From Agapetus fuscipes (Eukaryota; Arthropoda; Insecta; Trichoptera; Glossosomatidae), in contig OX637346.1 in NCBI GenBank assembly GCA_951799405.1, positions 8,269,215-8,333,214 of the forward strand: a stretch of 64,000 nucleotides of DNA, read 5' to 3'. Positions within the stretch are counted from its first letter, which is position 1. Every line of letters begins with the position of its first letter. Shown piece by piece: positions 1-10,578 of this stretch. The notes under the pieces are model-generated. The model made no database searches. It was not told where the DNA came from and was given only the letters and a program-made list of their open reading frames with translations. Both the position numbers and the translations under genes were made by a program.

Positions 1-176
1 CAAATAGACACGTGTAAGTTCGCGCTTTTAAATGCTGAATGTGTACTTACAAATTAAACCAAACCTCAAATGAATATAAACCCTGCAACTTTTTCAGACC
101 TTCCCTGGCAAATTGGCAAATTGAACCATTTTTTACAGTATGGAAGGTCAGCCTCATACCAACCTATAAGTCAAGG
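1..176 (-). mobile_element. Rep-C copy, cut by window edge
   Basis: Contains CAAATAGACACGTGTAAG, CCAAACCTCAAATGAATA and the boundary CCAACCTATAAGTCAAGG. The 3' tail would lie before base 1. Confidence 0.85.
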
Positions 177-336
177 AATAACTACATCCTGGCAATTTAG
201 GAATTTCATTTTGTTCCTGGTTTAAACTTACATGTGACTGTGATACGATTCCTAGTCAAAGCGGGTTGGTCTGAGACAAAAGTATGTAGTTTTGTTCTTA
301 ATAATTATAATTAATTTCATAGTTAATTACACTTTT

Positions 337-591
337 CGGATATTAGACGAATCGTTATGGTACAACTTTTACCATTCTCGATGTGTCCTTGGCGACGTAG
401 CCAACTTCTTCAGGAGGCACAGTCTCTACACGACGACTGAGGATGGACTGATATTTAATGACACAAATTATTGCGTAGCCTGGGTAGGAGGTTATAAATG
501 TGCTTGAGAAGACGTTGAAGACGTTGGCGACGTCACCAACGAAACGTCGAGAATTATTTAAATTCTCCTATAACGGTCTGTCTAATATCCG
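337..591. mobile_element. Foldback of two opposed HH-units
   Basis: Ends are CGGATATTAGAC (about 337) and GTCTAATATCCG (about 580-591). The right half (+) reads TTGAAGACGTTGG, loop, CCAACGAAACG at 515-546. The left half on the minus strand reads CTGAAGAAGTTGG from 413 downwards, loop, CCAAGGACA, a decayed version of the same unit. Both halves share the distal CGAGAAT...AACGG-T...CTAATATCCG sequence, so two copies of one element lie tail-out. Related to 34437-34573. Confidence 0.55.
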
Positions 592-612
592 AAAAATAAC
601 TGCTATGTTAAG

Positions 613-786
613 ATGGAAAGGTACCTTCAGAATGTACCTACAGGATACTCACTCCAGCTAGCTATCATCGGCATCACTCTCAGGACGTGGGGTTCCTTCT
701 TTGTGTTGCTCACCTTGTATTTTGGGAAGGGCTGTATATTGATAAGACAAGCGCTAATGTTAACATTAAAAGATTTAATCAGTTAA
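613..786 (+). other. Short GC-richer open frame, 57 aa
   Basis: ATG at 613 to TAA at 786, reading MERYLQNVPTGYSLQLAIIG then ITLRTWGSFFVLLTLYFGKG. It begins just outside the foldback ending at 591. The hydrophobic stretch could be chance; no homology recognised. Confidence 0.15.
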
Positions 787-1082
787 AGTCAAATACAAGT
801 TAAATCCATAAAAGGGGAAAGGGTGGAGAAGGAAATAGCCAGACCTGTATTAACACTCAAACACAATTACAGTTCTGGCGGCTCACTTTCACGAAGCGCT
901 GATCTGTAGGCTGGAGTCCTAGGCGAGCTTACAGTAAGCTCGGGAGGTGATGTTCACGGCTTGGAGCTTCGACGTCTATAAATGCATCACCGAAGGTTAA
1001 TAAAAGTACCTACAACCGTCGGCCACGATCAAACAACAATAATTCAACAGTTCGTGGTTCTTCTTTGAAGAAGAGACACGCT

Positions 1083-1135
1083 CCTGAGGACGTCAGATAT
1101 GACTCCGACGAAACGTAGATAAAATCGTTCTTCTC
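1083..1135 (+). mobile_element. HH-unit fragment
   Basis: CTGAGGACGTC, loop, then GACGAAACG at 1084-1115, matching the CTGARGA-stem-GAAA arrangement of the larger foldbacks. The surrounding 900-1080 stretch is moderately GC-rich and may be the rest of a Penelope-like terminal repeat, but I see no coding sequence. Confidence 0.4.
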
Positions 1136-1171
1136 TTTTGCACGGTCAGTACAATCCGTCAGTGAACGATA

Positions 1172-1619
1172 GCGAAATGAGTAAAGTATGTACGGTGGAA
1201 ATGAAGCATTTGAGAAGCATGACAGGAAAAACTCTGAGGGATAGAGTTAGGAATGAATGGGTAAAAAAGAATGTAATTTGAAAGAGGATGTGAAAGTTAA
1301 GGTACAAAAGAATGTGATGAGATGGTTTGGGCATGTGGAAAGAATGAATGATGATAGACTGACAAAGTATGTATACAAAGAAAGTGTGAAAGGAAAAAGA
1401 GGGAAGGGACGACCGAGAAAAGTATGGAGTGATCAGATTGAGGAGATTGTGAAAGAATGGGATATACAAAGTGAGCGTAAAAGAAGAAAATGCATGAAAA
1501 AGGTGATGGATATGAATGAATTGAAAGAGGTATGTAAGGATAGGAAAAAATGGAGGCAACTCTGCAGAGGCTCTGGCCACCCCTAGCGGAATGGCGACAG
1601 AGTTACAGTTACAGTTACC
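1172..1619 (+). mobile_element. RTE-like LINE 3' end, frameshifted
   Basis: A 5'-truncated copy related to the element at 18961-21256, covering only the last 135 or so codons. The first part reads VCTVEMKHLRSMTGKTL and the second part reads KECNLKEDVKVKVQ onwards; they lie in different frames, separated by an indel in the A-run near 1262-1267. It keeps MRWFGHVERM and GRPRKVW and ends CRGSGHP before TAG. The tail is a (GTTACA)n repeat at about 1598-1619, unlike the (GACAA)n tail of the long copy. It is a pseudogene fragment and the opposite-strand open frame is its shadow. Confidence 0.85.
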
Positions 1620-2140
1620 GTATCTCTAGTCTAAACTTTACATTCGGTATCTCGACTATTAACTTTTTTTTTACTAAAAAATGTATTTTATTCTGGTATT
1701 CGAATTGACCGGTAACGTATTCAACCTTTTAACCACCACATATTTTTAATGAGATGTCATGTATGAACATATTTTGTCGTATACGTCTTACCTGGATAAT
1801 AATTTGAGTATTAAATTAAAGCCCACTTCAAGAGACCCGTCTGAATTTATCTTGGGGATTGCTTACATAAATCCTCTTATAAAGATGACGAGTCTGAAGA
1901 CCGTATAATGTATACATACATATTATTTGCTAGCTTATATTGTCCCTGAATATCTTCTTACTGTAAAATATTTTCATAGCGATGTATAAGCAAACAGAAA
2001 AAGCGAATACGTCGTTTTTAAAAATCTTGAGCTTTTGAATTTTTGAGCGCATTTAACTATATTAATAACATGTACATTCTTAACAATATGCATAACAGCT
2101 ACATTCAGCAGTTCATTCTTAGCGTATCGCAACGATGGCG
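1620..2140. other. AT-rich, nothing recognised
   Basis: No open frame, repeat or signal that I can support. Confidence 0.5.
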
Positions 2141-2172
2141 TCTCCTGAAGACGTTGGCTACGATGCCTCAAG
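2141..2172 (+). mobile_element. HH-unit relic
   Basis: TCTCCTGAAGACGTTGGCTA matches the first half of the HH-units at 337-591 and 34437-34573. The GAAA half is lost. Confidence 0.35.
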
Positions 2173-2382
2173 AATAATGTATTTTTTTCTACAACTGCAA
2201 TGGTTCGTCGTATTCGAGAAGTGTACTAATTTCCTGACATGACATTTAGTTTTTAATTTAATAAAAATTTGTAAATATAATAAATAAAACTACCGTTATT
2301 TCAGTTTGAATTTAACTAGGTATGTTCATTGAGTTTTTATTACTTGTACATTTTTAACCCTGAGTTATTATATATATTTTCC

Positions 2383-2527
2383 ATAGGTACACATTTATTG
2401 CAGGAAGATTTTTAATCATAGATACACTTTTTCTCACAGGTACATTTTTTATTACGGATACATTTTTTGCTACGGGAAATTTTTTCATCACATGTACATT
2501 TTTCGTCACAGACACATTTTAAGATCA
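2383..2527. repeat. 18-bp minisatellite
   Basis: About eight imperfect units of the type ACAGGTACATTTTTTATT. Because 18 is a multiple of three, the minus-strand frame repeats a hexapeptide like CTCDEK, but the frame is probably not a gene. Confidence 0.6.
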
Positions 2528-2845
2528 ATGCCATGCAAAGACTTAATATAATATGTTGTAGTATAGTGAATGAAATTTCATTTTTGATGAAAAGGGTGCT
2601 TTGTAATATTTGTCTTGGGCAGTGGTTGGCAAACTCTCCTAGTGAAAGGACATGTGTAAACAGACTTAATAAAACCCTCAACCCTCGAAAAAGACAAAGA
2701 AAAAGGTAACTTATTAATTAAGACTTAATGAATTAAAAAAAAAAAATGAAAACAAAGCCATCAAATACTTCATTTTCCTTTATATCGAGAAAATCGTTTA
2801 TCGATTTTAGGGCCTTGTTCCTTGTTCTTTAGTTTCATGACTTTT

Positions 2846-3077
2846 TGACTTCAGGCTGACCACCCATATATTGTAAAAACTGGTTCACTTTGCCAATGTC
2901 AACCTTGTTTCAGGGAAGGTCGGCAAGAGTTGCAAGGCGTATGTTCGTTTGAGATTAGATTTTTTGTTTCTAAATCCACAAACGGTAAGTGCGAATTTAC
3001 AAGTGTCTGCTTGTGTTGCTAATATGAATCTTCAATGTAATATATCGTTGTAACTTAGATTATTATAGATTATAGAC
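2846..3077 (+). mobile_element. Rep-C copy
   Basis: GGCTGACCACCC, GGTTCACTTTGCCAATGTCA, CAGGGAAGGTCGGCAAGAG, and tail TTAGATTATTATAGATTATAG. Confidence 0.85.
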
Positions 3078-3817
3078 TAAAGGGCGGCTAATTTTGTTTT
3101 TTTTTTGTGTTTTACCTACGTGATTATATAAACCTTTTTTTAACTAAAAATCATTTCGGGCATCATTAATTTCAGTTTACTATATACTTTTGTGATCTTT
3201 TCCAAATTATTTTTCCCGTGCTCCTACGAATATTATTTAATAAAATTACAATATTTAACCACCATTCAATATCAGATAATCGATCTTTCATTGTCACTTT
3301 TTCGTGTAAAAACCATACTGAATAATTCATATTTTTATTATCTCAAAATGTGTACACAATAATTTTGAGTCGTCCTTTCTCCCTCGAGTGTGCCGAGTTA
3401 GGCAAGGATAAAAATGCGCCAACGTAGATGATCATAAATAAAATTATCGACTGAATTTCCGTGCCGGCTGAAGGCGGAAAATTTCGGAAATGAAAATTTG
3501 AAAGATATTTTATAAATACCTCGCCAGACCTACTTTTGTGCCTCTTTCAGTAGGCACCCAAAAGCGGTCGCGATATGACGACGTTTTTCGAATCGAATTT
3601 CAGTCATGTTTCAAGTTGAGCATTGGAATATTCTTCGTAGAAACGGATCGAAAATAACAAAAAACGGATTTTAACAGGGAATACTATCAAATTCCAGTGT
3701 ACTTTTGTGGATCATTTGACATTCACATTCTCAAATTTCTGTTCGAAAGACGTGCAAGATGAATAGGATACACACTACGCCAGGAAGGTCTTCTGGATGA
3801 CATAATATAGGGGAAAG
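3078..3817. other. Unassigned, slightly GC-richer from 3370
   Basis: From 3370 the sequence holds CpG-containing stretches such as GTGCCGGCTGAAGGCGGAAA, without an open frame. It could be regulatory or a decayed element. Confidence 0.3.
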
Positions 3818-3996
3818 ATGCCTGAGGACGATCACGCCGAGAGGTCGTACGGAAAATATTGGCAGATATGTTTTGCTCCTTCTACGAGGAGCTCAAAAGG
3901 ATGAACTTGGATAAGGTGAAAATGATTAAAAAGGCTGATGAAAATTGCTGCAAACCAAACCGAACGAAGCAGAAGAACAAGTCGGTAGGTACTTAA
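3818..3996 (+). pseudogene. Possible degraded exon, two overlapping frames
   Basis: After an AG at 3809-3810 (AATATAG) an ATG frame reads MPEDDHAERSYGKYWQICF and stops at 3904. An overlapping frame from 3826 reads REVVRKILADMFCSFYEELK then RMNLDKVKMIKKADENCC and stays open to 3996, with a splice-donor-like GTCG|GTAGGT at 3984. A frameshift between the two would give one continuous exon. Equally it could be chance; the region is slightly GC-richer than its flanks. Confidence 0.25.
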
Positions 3997-4297
3997 TATA
4001 TAGTGTAACTTTCAGCTGTGCTTTCCCCGAAGGGGTCGCGAATGGCACCTATTTATTTTTTCAGGTAAGGGGGCCGAACTTTTCTTCAACTTGTTAAAAA
4101 ATAAATTCAACTGCAATTTTATTAAAAGTGAACCCGATATAAATCAAAACAATATCGAGCTATCGAAGAAGTTAAATGCTTATATCACGCACCATGGGAA
4201 TATAATAATGAATAAAACAATATTCAAATGAGTAATTAGTATTCAGTAAGTAAGTCATATGCTAGATACGGAATCTTTGTGAAAAACATAACGATGA

Positions 4298-4510
4298 TCA
4301 TATTATTTCATTGCGTCGTCTACGCCGCGCTATAAAACATCGACTCTTGGCTTTAAAGCCCATAAAATGTTGGAGGCATTAAATGCCGCATTAAACCTCC
4401 TTTCTTCCAACGAAAAAAAGAGTGTATGGAATCTCGGAGTGAACCAATTTATAAAGCTTGTCTTTGAGACGCTTCTACGGCGGTTAGCAAGACACCGACC
4501 TAGTTCGTAG
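4298..4510 (+). pseudogene. Possible coding remnant, 70 codons
   Basis: A plus-strand frame without early ATG reads TLGFKAHKMLEALNAALNLL, SSNEKKSVWNLGVNQFIKLV and FETLLRRLARHRPSS before TAG. Helical, Leu-rich composition looks protein-like. A longer minus-strand frame (4330-4686) overlaps and is probably its shadow. No family recognised and no splice sites convincing. Confidence 0.22.
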
Positions 4511-5714
4511 GTGTCTATATGCTCTTTAATCCCCATTAGATAGCTGGGATAAGGCCTTGGTAGTTGTATACATGTGTGTATCTGTATACGCATAAGTATC
4601 GTCTTTTTTGTGTTTGACGTCACTAAAAATACTCGGAGTCTCAAAATGTCTATTCGTGCGCTACGCCAAAATAAGCACTGATACAAAGAATGACTGGGAA
4701 CGTGTTTTTGCTAACTGGTTTCATTGATTGCGAGCTTTTTTTAGGCGTGTGTAGAAAATTCTAGATTTGTAAATAAATTCTCACTAATGATGCGACTCAA
4801 TGAGTTATTTCTGTTTTGTGTTTTTTCAAGAAAATTATCATTAACTTCAATTTGAACTTGATAATTAACGAATCTTTTGTTTCACTTTTATTTTTGGCAA
4901 AGGCGCAAAATTTGAAATTTAATTTAATTTTCGGATTGCAAACGTCACGACTAGGATTATTATCAACAAAAAAACGTTCGTATGCCTTTTCCCTGGTAAC
5001 CCGGCTGTGTGACGTCACGTTTTTTTGTGCATAAAATTTGTTTAATTCCACGGTTTGAAGAAGAACTGTCATTGTTCATTACCTTCAATTAGAGGACATT
5101 TTTTTCCATGAAACATACATAAAAGTGTGTATCAAGATATGATATTTCAAGAAAATAGTGAAATCTATTAAAAATGAAAATATTAAAATAAATTATACTT
5201 TTAATATGTAATATGTACTTAGTTTTCTATCAGGGGCGACAAATCCAAAGCTACCAGAATGATGTTTTATATATTTTTTAAGTCCCTTGAGTTTGTATTT
5301 ATTTCTTATGCGCAAGGAAAATGGAAAAAACATGTCAAAAAGTTTTCTGTAAAATCCTAAAAAGCCTTGCCAAATAAAATATTTGAAAAAATTGATTTAT
5401 GGTCGTAATTTACTGAATCACAAAAATGTGCTCTAAATACACAAATGGCAAAAACAAAAATATGTACAATATTCACAGGCTTTAAAAATCTCAGCTGGTG
5501 CGGGGTTTTTCATTTTTCCGATATTGTCAGATACAGAAATAAACGTATATGCATATATATATGTATGTATATATATTATATCTCTGCCTGCATTTTATTT
5601 ATTAATAACGACAGACTTAAGCCGGGATGCCGGGGGATGTTTGTGGTTGGGTTTCTCCCACTCAAACCTACGAAGGGTGTATGCATGTATAATGTATATA
5701 TAATATTTTATATA
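4511..5714. other. AT-rich with one CRE-like palindrome
   Basis: GTGTGACGTCACG near 5008-5020 contains a TGACGTCA palindrome; see the possible MITE at 6687-6905. A TA-repeat runs at 5547-5580. Otherwise nothing. Confidence 0.35.
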
Positions 5715-6428
5715 CAGTGGAACCTCTCATAACGAGCATAATTCGTTCCAGAATCTCGATCGTTATGTGAAACACTCGTTAAGCGAAAGTAATTTTTCCA
5801 AATAAATCAATGTAAAACACGAGAATGCGTTCCATGCAATTTAAAAAAAAACTTTTATTGAAATAAAATTACATGCTTATAAATTGTTAATGATCGTAAC
5901 AACCTGGATAAAAACATTTGTTTTAAATCGAAACTAGCTTACTATTTATTAATTTATGGCAAATAATTAATTCTTCTTTATATGAAAGCTGTCTAGAGAC
6001 ATTTGTTTTAGCGGTCTGTTAAAAATTTGGTGAAAATGTGACACAGAAGAAGTTTGTAGCACGCATAGCCACCTTCTTATTAGGATGATGCTTTTCAATC
6101 AATGTACGATGAAACAGTTTCCCATGCTTTCAGCATTTCTCTTATTGCGCCAGAAGAGTGTTGTTCTGCTGCTTCATATTCCTTCACTAACAAACTCTCA
6201 TTCATAACTTCTTGCTGTGAAATACGATCCAACTCTATAAGCTCTTTAGTAGTCAGCTCTTGATGGTGCTCTTCCACAAGCTCTTCAATATCATTGTTAC
6301 ATGACTTCCCCTTTCTGCGTTACTCATTATGCGAAATGCTGTTTGTTAAGGAAGCTTTTTTTTTACTTTTTTTTGCTCGTTGTGCGAGTTAACGTTATAA
6401 GAGGGGCTGGTTAAGAGAAGTTCCACTG
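5715..6428 (-). mobile_element. pogo/Tigger transposon, internally deleted (714 bp)
   Basis: Terminal inverted repeats start CAGTGGAAC at 5715 and end GTTCCACTG at 6428; the first 23 bases match with a few differences (CTCTCATAACGAGC versus TTCTCTTAACCAGC). The ends are bordered by TA, the pogo target. Only the last part of the transposase remains inside, on the minus strand. The flanking identity extends to 18 bp (TATATAATATTTTATATA at 5697-5714 and 6429-6446), which is longer than the usual TA duplication. Confidence 0.85.
6045..6300 (-). pseudogene. Tigger transposase C-terminal remnant
   Basis: The minus strand reads NNDIEELVEEHHQELTTKEL, IELDRISQQEVMNES and SSGAIREMLKAWETVSSYID, then a TGA. 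One base later the frame resumes as EKHHPNKKVAMRATNFF. This is the conserved tail following the DDE catalytic domain in Tigger/pogo transposases. The single-base frameshift at about 6095 plus loss of the DNA-binding and catalytic domains makes it non-functional. There is no real start codon; the GTG near 6277 is internal. Confidence 0.85.
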
Positions 6429-6686
6429 TATATAATATTTTATATACTTAGTTAACGTATGGTGGGATTATGACGTCGCGATTAAGTTTATATGGGATGT
6501 TTTAATGGAGCCTGATCACGAAACTTGTTAGCTAAATTATAATAAACAAGGAGAAAAATATAATGTTCTGGTACGTAGGTAAAGATTTTTTATCCTTTAT
6601 TTTTATTATTTTCCTGTATATTAACTTCCCCCAGAAAAGAAATATTGGACTGAGCACAAATTTGAGTTTAGTTTTTTCTCGGCGGG

Positions 6687-6905
6687 CAAACGTCACACCT
6701 CTTTGGGAATAAAGTTCTTAACGTGTGTGACGTCACAATTTTACCTACGACAATACATGTGCGGGCCTCATCGCGATTAAAAAAAAATACCACATCATTA
6801 GTTATCAGCTGAATGGCACACCACCTGTTTGCTAACGTTAAGGCTAACTAATATTTTGTTATTGGTTTCTTAGGACCCTAGTCACGTAGACCTGTGACGT
6901 TTGCA
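6687..6905. mobile_element. Possible MITE with GCAAACGTCAC ends
   Basis: GCAAACGTCACACCT on the left and TGTGACGTTTGCATGC on the right are inverted, with TGTGTGACGTCACAA inside. A similar left end (GCAAACGTCACGACTAGG and GTGTGACGTCACG) occurs at 4938-5020. Confidence 0.3.
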
Positions 6906-7411
6906 TGCAATAAAAGGCTTAATTCAAATAACTTGCCGAGTTTATTAATTTTGTAGTTCAAACAAATCAGAATAAGGTGGAATGTAATCAAAATTATGAT
7001 GTTATTCACAGAAAGCAAAGTCATGGCTCATCCGAAAGCCACATAAAATACACAAAAATTAAAAAAATGGTTCGCGGATCATTAATCGATTAAATGTTTG
7101 TGAATAAAATTCTAAGAAAATAAATTCAGCAGTAGAGTAAACCTTTTCTAATATCAATTATTTTTTACGTAAGCTCGGTATTAAATTCTTCCTAAACGCA
7201 CTGTTACTTCAAAAAATAAAGAGAGAATTTAACAATTTGTTCCGGAAAATATTGCCCATAATTAAAATTATGTACTAAATTAAAATTGAGGTAACCGCCT
7301 CATCAATGAGAATAAAGAAAAAAGGCGGGAAAAAAAATCAAAACAATAATAATACCGTCCAAACAAGAAGGGTACGCCGCGCTGTCTAGCATAAAGATGA
7401 AGCACTTTTAT

Positions 7412-7663
7412 CAAGTATTAACTTAAAGTTTAATCTGCTCAACCGTGGATATTATTTAAAAATGAACGCAAATTAAAAAAGCGCCTCTAGTGAGCGTTTT
7501 AGATTACAAAAAAAAAATAGTTTAAACGTACGTTTTATAGTTATAACTTGTATGTAAAAAAGTAATAAAAATCAATCGTGCAATAGAGGTGCTGTTTTAG
7601 ACCTCTCCTTTTTTTAAGTATAACTCTATGGTTGAGTGTAAACGTAACGTTTTGTATTTGGGG
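7412..7663. mobile_element. MITE-D, long copy
   Basis: Left end CAAGTATTAACTTAAAGTTT...GCTCAACCGTGG; right end GGTTGAGTGTAAACGTAACG...TATTTGGGG. The inner motif GCGCCTCTAGTGAGCGTTTT is shared with other copies. Confidence 0.55.
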
Positions 7664-7675
7664 TAGTGGTGTAAC

Positions 7676-7830
7676 GTACGGCGCGGCCGCGTAGAGGCAG
7701 ACGAGAGGATCGTAGAAGGGCCGGCCGCTCAGTGCACTCTAGCCCGCCGCGCCGTCCGCGCGACGCCGACGGTAGCCGCAAACTGACACCGCCGCAACAG
7801 CTTGTTGCTCACGCGAACACAACGGTTCCA
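7676..7830. promoter_or_regulatory. CpG-rich patch, possible promoter or 5' exon
   Basis: About 150 bases with many CpG dinucleotides (GCGCGGCCGCG, GGGCCGGCCGC, GCCCGCCGCGCCGTCCGCGC) in AT-rich surroundings. It includes GCTCAGTGCAC, close to an arthropod Initiator, but no convincing downstream promoter element or TATA box. No open frame supports coding. It lies immediately downstream of a MITE-D copy. Confidence 0.35.
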
Positions 7831-8370
7831 AATTCAAAAATTCAAATTCAAATTGCCAACTTCTTTGTTAATACCTCTATTCTTATTCCGTATTCAAATA
7901 TCTAAAACTGTATTCGAAGTTTAAACGTTCCTTAATTAATTTTTGTTTTAATTTTCCCCCTTTTTTCTTGAAACACAAACTTTTCCTTTTAATCTTGCAT
8001 AATTGACGGTTTAATGAAGATAAATAATTAAACGTTTTTTGAAGTTTGTTTTTTGAGCGTTGTATGGGTAAGATGAGATTGTTTTTAATTGTTGAACACC
8101 AATGAAAATTACATTGAAGTATATTTTGGAATTTTGTTTTTCAGTTATTTTTACCCTAATAAAAGGGCTAAAAATTCGTTTCAATAATTATAATTTGAAA
8201 AAAAAAAATTTTTTTTTGTAGAAAACTAAATTTTCCTTAAAAAAATATACAGACTGCATTAAAGGTATGCATCTGTTTTTTTTAACAAGTAGGAAACCTT
8301 TATTGTAGATTTAGAGCATTATTATTATATTATCTAGATTTTCAGCAGTTACTTCGTGAAAGTTCATTTT

Positions 8371-8559
8371 AATACAATAAAATAAAAATTGCTTTGTTTT
8401 AATTCACATGAGTTTATTTTTGGACACGACCAGTTTCGGGAGAAGCAGTACCTCCTGATTTACACCTGAAGATGGGAGGTACTGCTTCTCCCGAAACTGG
8501 TCGTGTCCAAAAATAAACTCATGTGAATTAAAACAAAGCAATTTTTATTTTATTGCATT
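8371..8559. mobile_element. 85-bp foldback element with HH-unit
   Basis: Arms 8371-8455 and 8475-8559 are reverse complements with one mismatch, around a 19-base spacer. The plus strand holds CTGAAGATGGGAG (8466-8478), a loop, and CTCCCGAAACTGG (8488-8500), i.e. a stem set between CTGAAGA and GAAA as in a hammerhead ribozyme core, with one extra T before the stem. The distal arm is AT-rich. Such inverted partial units are known for Penelope-like element termini; that assignment is inference. Confidence 0.6.
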
Positions 8560-9150
8560 ATTATTAACTCATTTTATACAGAATATTTCACATTTACTTG
8601 ATAAAATAAAATAAAAATGGAATACTTTTTTTTGAATATTTTGTATTGAGAACCACGAAAGTTAATTAATACTTACAAATAATCTCATTGAAAATTATTT
8701 GTTGAGCAATTTATTCTTGGTGATTTAATGGAAGCCCTTTCAGGCGTTCGCGGCATATTTCACCATATTGCCAACTTTATGAACACTTATTTTTATGCAA
8801 AATTTATTCGCACTTAATACTTTGTACGTGACTTGTTTATGCGAGTTGGCAACATGGCTACTAATAATGAAGTAAGTAAATTTATAAGCTGCATTATTCA
8901 TTTAAAATATAAACTGTAATTAAAATGATTGATTTCCATTCTTTATTACCGTAAATTATGAAAATTTTAAATGATTAGAAAGCAGCTTGTTTCATACAGA
9001 TGACAATAGTCCCAGAAAAAAATCTCGAATATGGAGTCCAAACATGTAGGTAAGAAAAAGTTAATTTCTGAATACCGGATTGCTAGGAAAAAAAATCTTA
9101 CCTTGGAATTGGTTGATGTGTTTTGAAATGAACTTTGGCATTTCGCATAA
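8560..9150. other. AT-rich, nothing recognised
   Basis: No supported feature. Confidence 0.5.
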
Positions 9151-9300
9151 ATCTAATCTAAGTTGCAAAGACATATTCACATTTAAAGTTCATTTTCAAT
9201 GCATGCCCACAAACAGACACGTGTAAGTTCTCGCTTACAAATGCTGCATGTGTCAAAATTGCAAATCAAAATTCAAACCACAAATGAACATAATCTCAGC
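9151..9300 (-). mobile_element. Rep-C 3' half
   Basis: ATCTAATCTAAGTTGCAAAG, ATGCATGCCCACAAACAGAC and ACAAATGCTGCATGTG. The 5' half is missing. The 116-aa frame that overlaps it is not a gene. Confidence 0.8.
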
Positions 9301-9652
9301 TATTTTTTTTCTCATTTTTTTACACCCTTAAAGAGCATCCTCATTCATACGTATCGCTGCCATATTGGGAATATTTTCAGTTTTAATGCTGATGAAATTC
9401 AACTATATCTGGGAGCCGGCCAAATAAAAAATTCTCAAGTAATCGAAAACAAAGCTGTTTTTCTTTTATCCTTAATGATGAACGATTACAAAGTTAATGC
9501 CTCTACAATCAATAAAATGTTATTTTCAATTAACAAACATATTTATTAACATGCTGTAGGTACCTTAAAGCGGCCTTGGGGTGGCTAGTGCCACTAATCG
9601 GAGCTATCTAAAGAAATGTCTTTAAATTAATATTATTATTTATTTTAATGAT

Positions 9653-9819
9653 GGGCTGCCAACGTCACCCCTGTTTCAGGAAAGGTCGACAAAAGTTGCG
9701 GGGTTTATGTTAATGCGTGTTTTGGATTTTAATTTGTAAGTACACATTCAGTTGTCTGTTTGTGGGCATGAATTTGATATGAGTTCTGAATGTTGCTACT
9801 TAGATTACAAATTATAGAT
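9653..9819 (+). mobile_element. Rep-C copy, internal deletion
   Basis: GTCACCCCTGTTTCAGG through TTGTAAGTACACATTCAG, CTGTTTGTGGGCATGAATTT and TTAGATTACAAATTATAG. It lacks the 5' end and part of the middle. Confidence 0.75.
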
Positions 9820-10140
9820 CCATAAAACTGTGTCTTATATATTTTTTATACAGTATACGTAAATCCAAGGCTTATCTTCAAGCTTACACATAGCAGCGCC
9901 ATTCTTACGAAAAGATTGGTCTATGTGTAAGTGATCTTCCTTTAGAAGATGGCCTGATTAGCTACATGTCTATTATTAGCTCATCTCCCTTCGATAAGTT
10001 CAAGCGCTGCGTACTTATTTTAATTAGTGACGCGTCAGTGCACACATCCTGCAAATAATTATCTTCCGCGTACCTACTCCACCCCTAGTACAAACCAGGG
10101 GCGTGCATCCCATACAGTCACATGCGCCTAATATATAGGC

Positions 10141-10282
10141 AATCTAATCTAAGTTGCAAAGAAATGTAACATTGGGGATTCACATGATATGTATTCTCAC
10201 AAGCAGAGACGTACAAGTTCGCGCTTGCACATGCCGCATGTGAACCTATAACATAAAAACCCAAATCTCAAATGGACATATA
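10141..10282 (-). mobile_element. Rep-C 3' half, GATTA-tail subtype
   Basis: AATCTAATCTAAGTTGCAAAG-type tail, AGTTCGCGCTTGCACATGCC and CCAAATCTCAAATGGACATA. Same subtype as 30005, 45264 and 51221. It is followed by an RTE fragment at 10343. Confidence 0.8.
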
Positions 10283-10342
10283 TTGATGTCCATTTGGAAT
10301 ATTTGGTAACTTTGTTGCTTCGTTAAAGCTCTCACAAGCTGT

Positions 10343-10578
10343 AAGAGGTAAGGGACGACCGAGAAAAGTAGGGAGTGATCAGATTGTGGAGATTGTGAAA
10401 GAATGGGATGTAGTACAAAGCGAGCATAAAAGAAGAAAATGCATGAAAAAGGTGATGGATATGAATGAATTGAAAGAGGTATGTAAGGATAGGAAAAATT
10501 GGAGGCAGCTTTTCTAACTAGCGGAATAGCGACAGAGTTACAGTTACGGTACAGTTACAGCATAGTTACAGTTACAGT
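10343..10578 (+). mobile_element. RTE-like LINE 3' end (short)
   Basis: Covers only the last 60 or so codons of the same family as 1172-1619, starting at the GRPRK region. The final codons are altered: the GHP end is lost and a TAA follows the WRQLF stretch. The tail holds several GTTACA-type hexamers at about 10530-10578. Confidence 0.8.

Noticed and set aside
500..560. Functional hammerhead ribozyme
   Set aside because: An extra base lies between CTGAAGA and the stem, and the first base of the core is T here; only similarity is claimed.
1146..1580. 144-codon minus-strand frame
   Set aside because: Antisense of the RTE fragment at 1172-1619; Phe/Ser/His-rich because the sense strand is A/G-rich.
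10090..10115. hAT transposon end CAGGGGCGTGCATCCC
   Set aside because: It looks like a hAT terminal repeat but no partner end was found.
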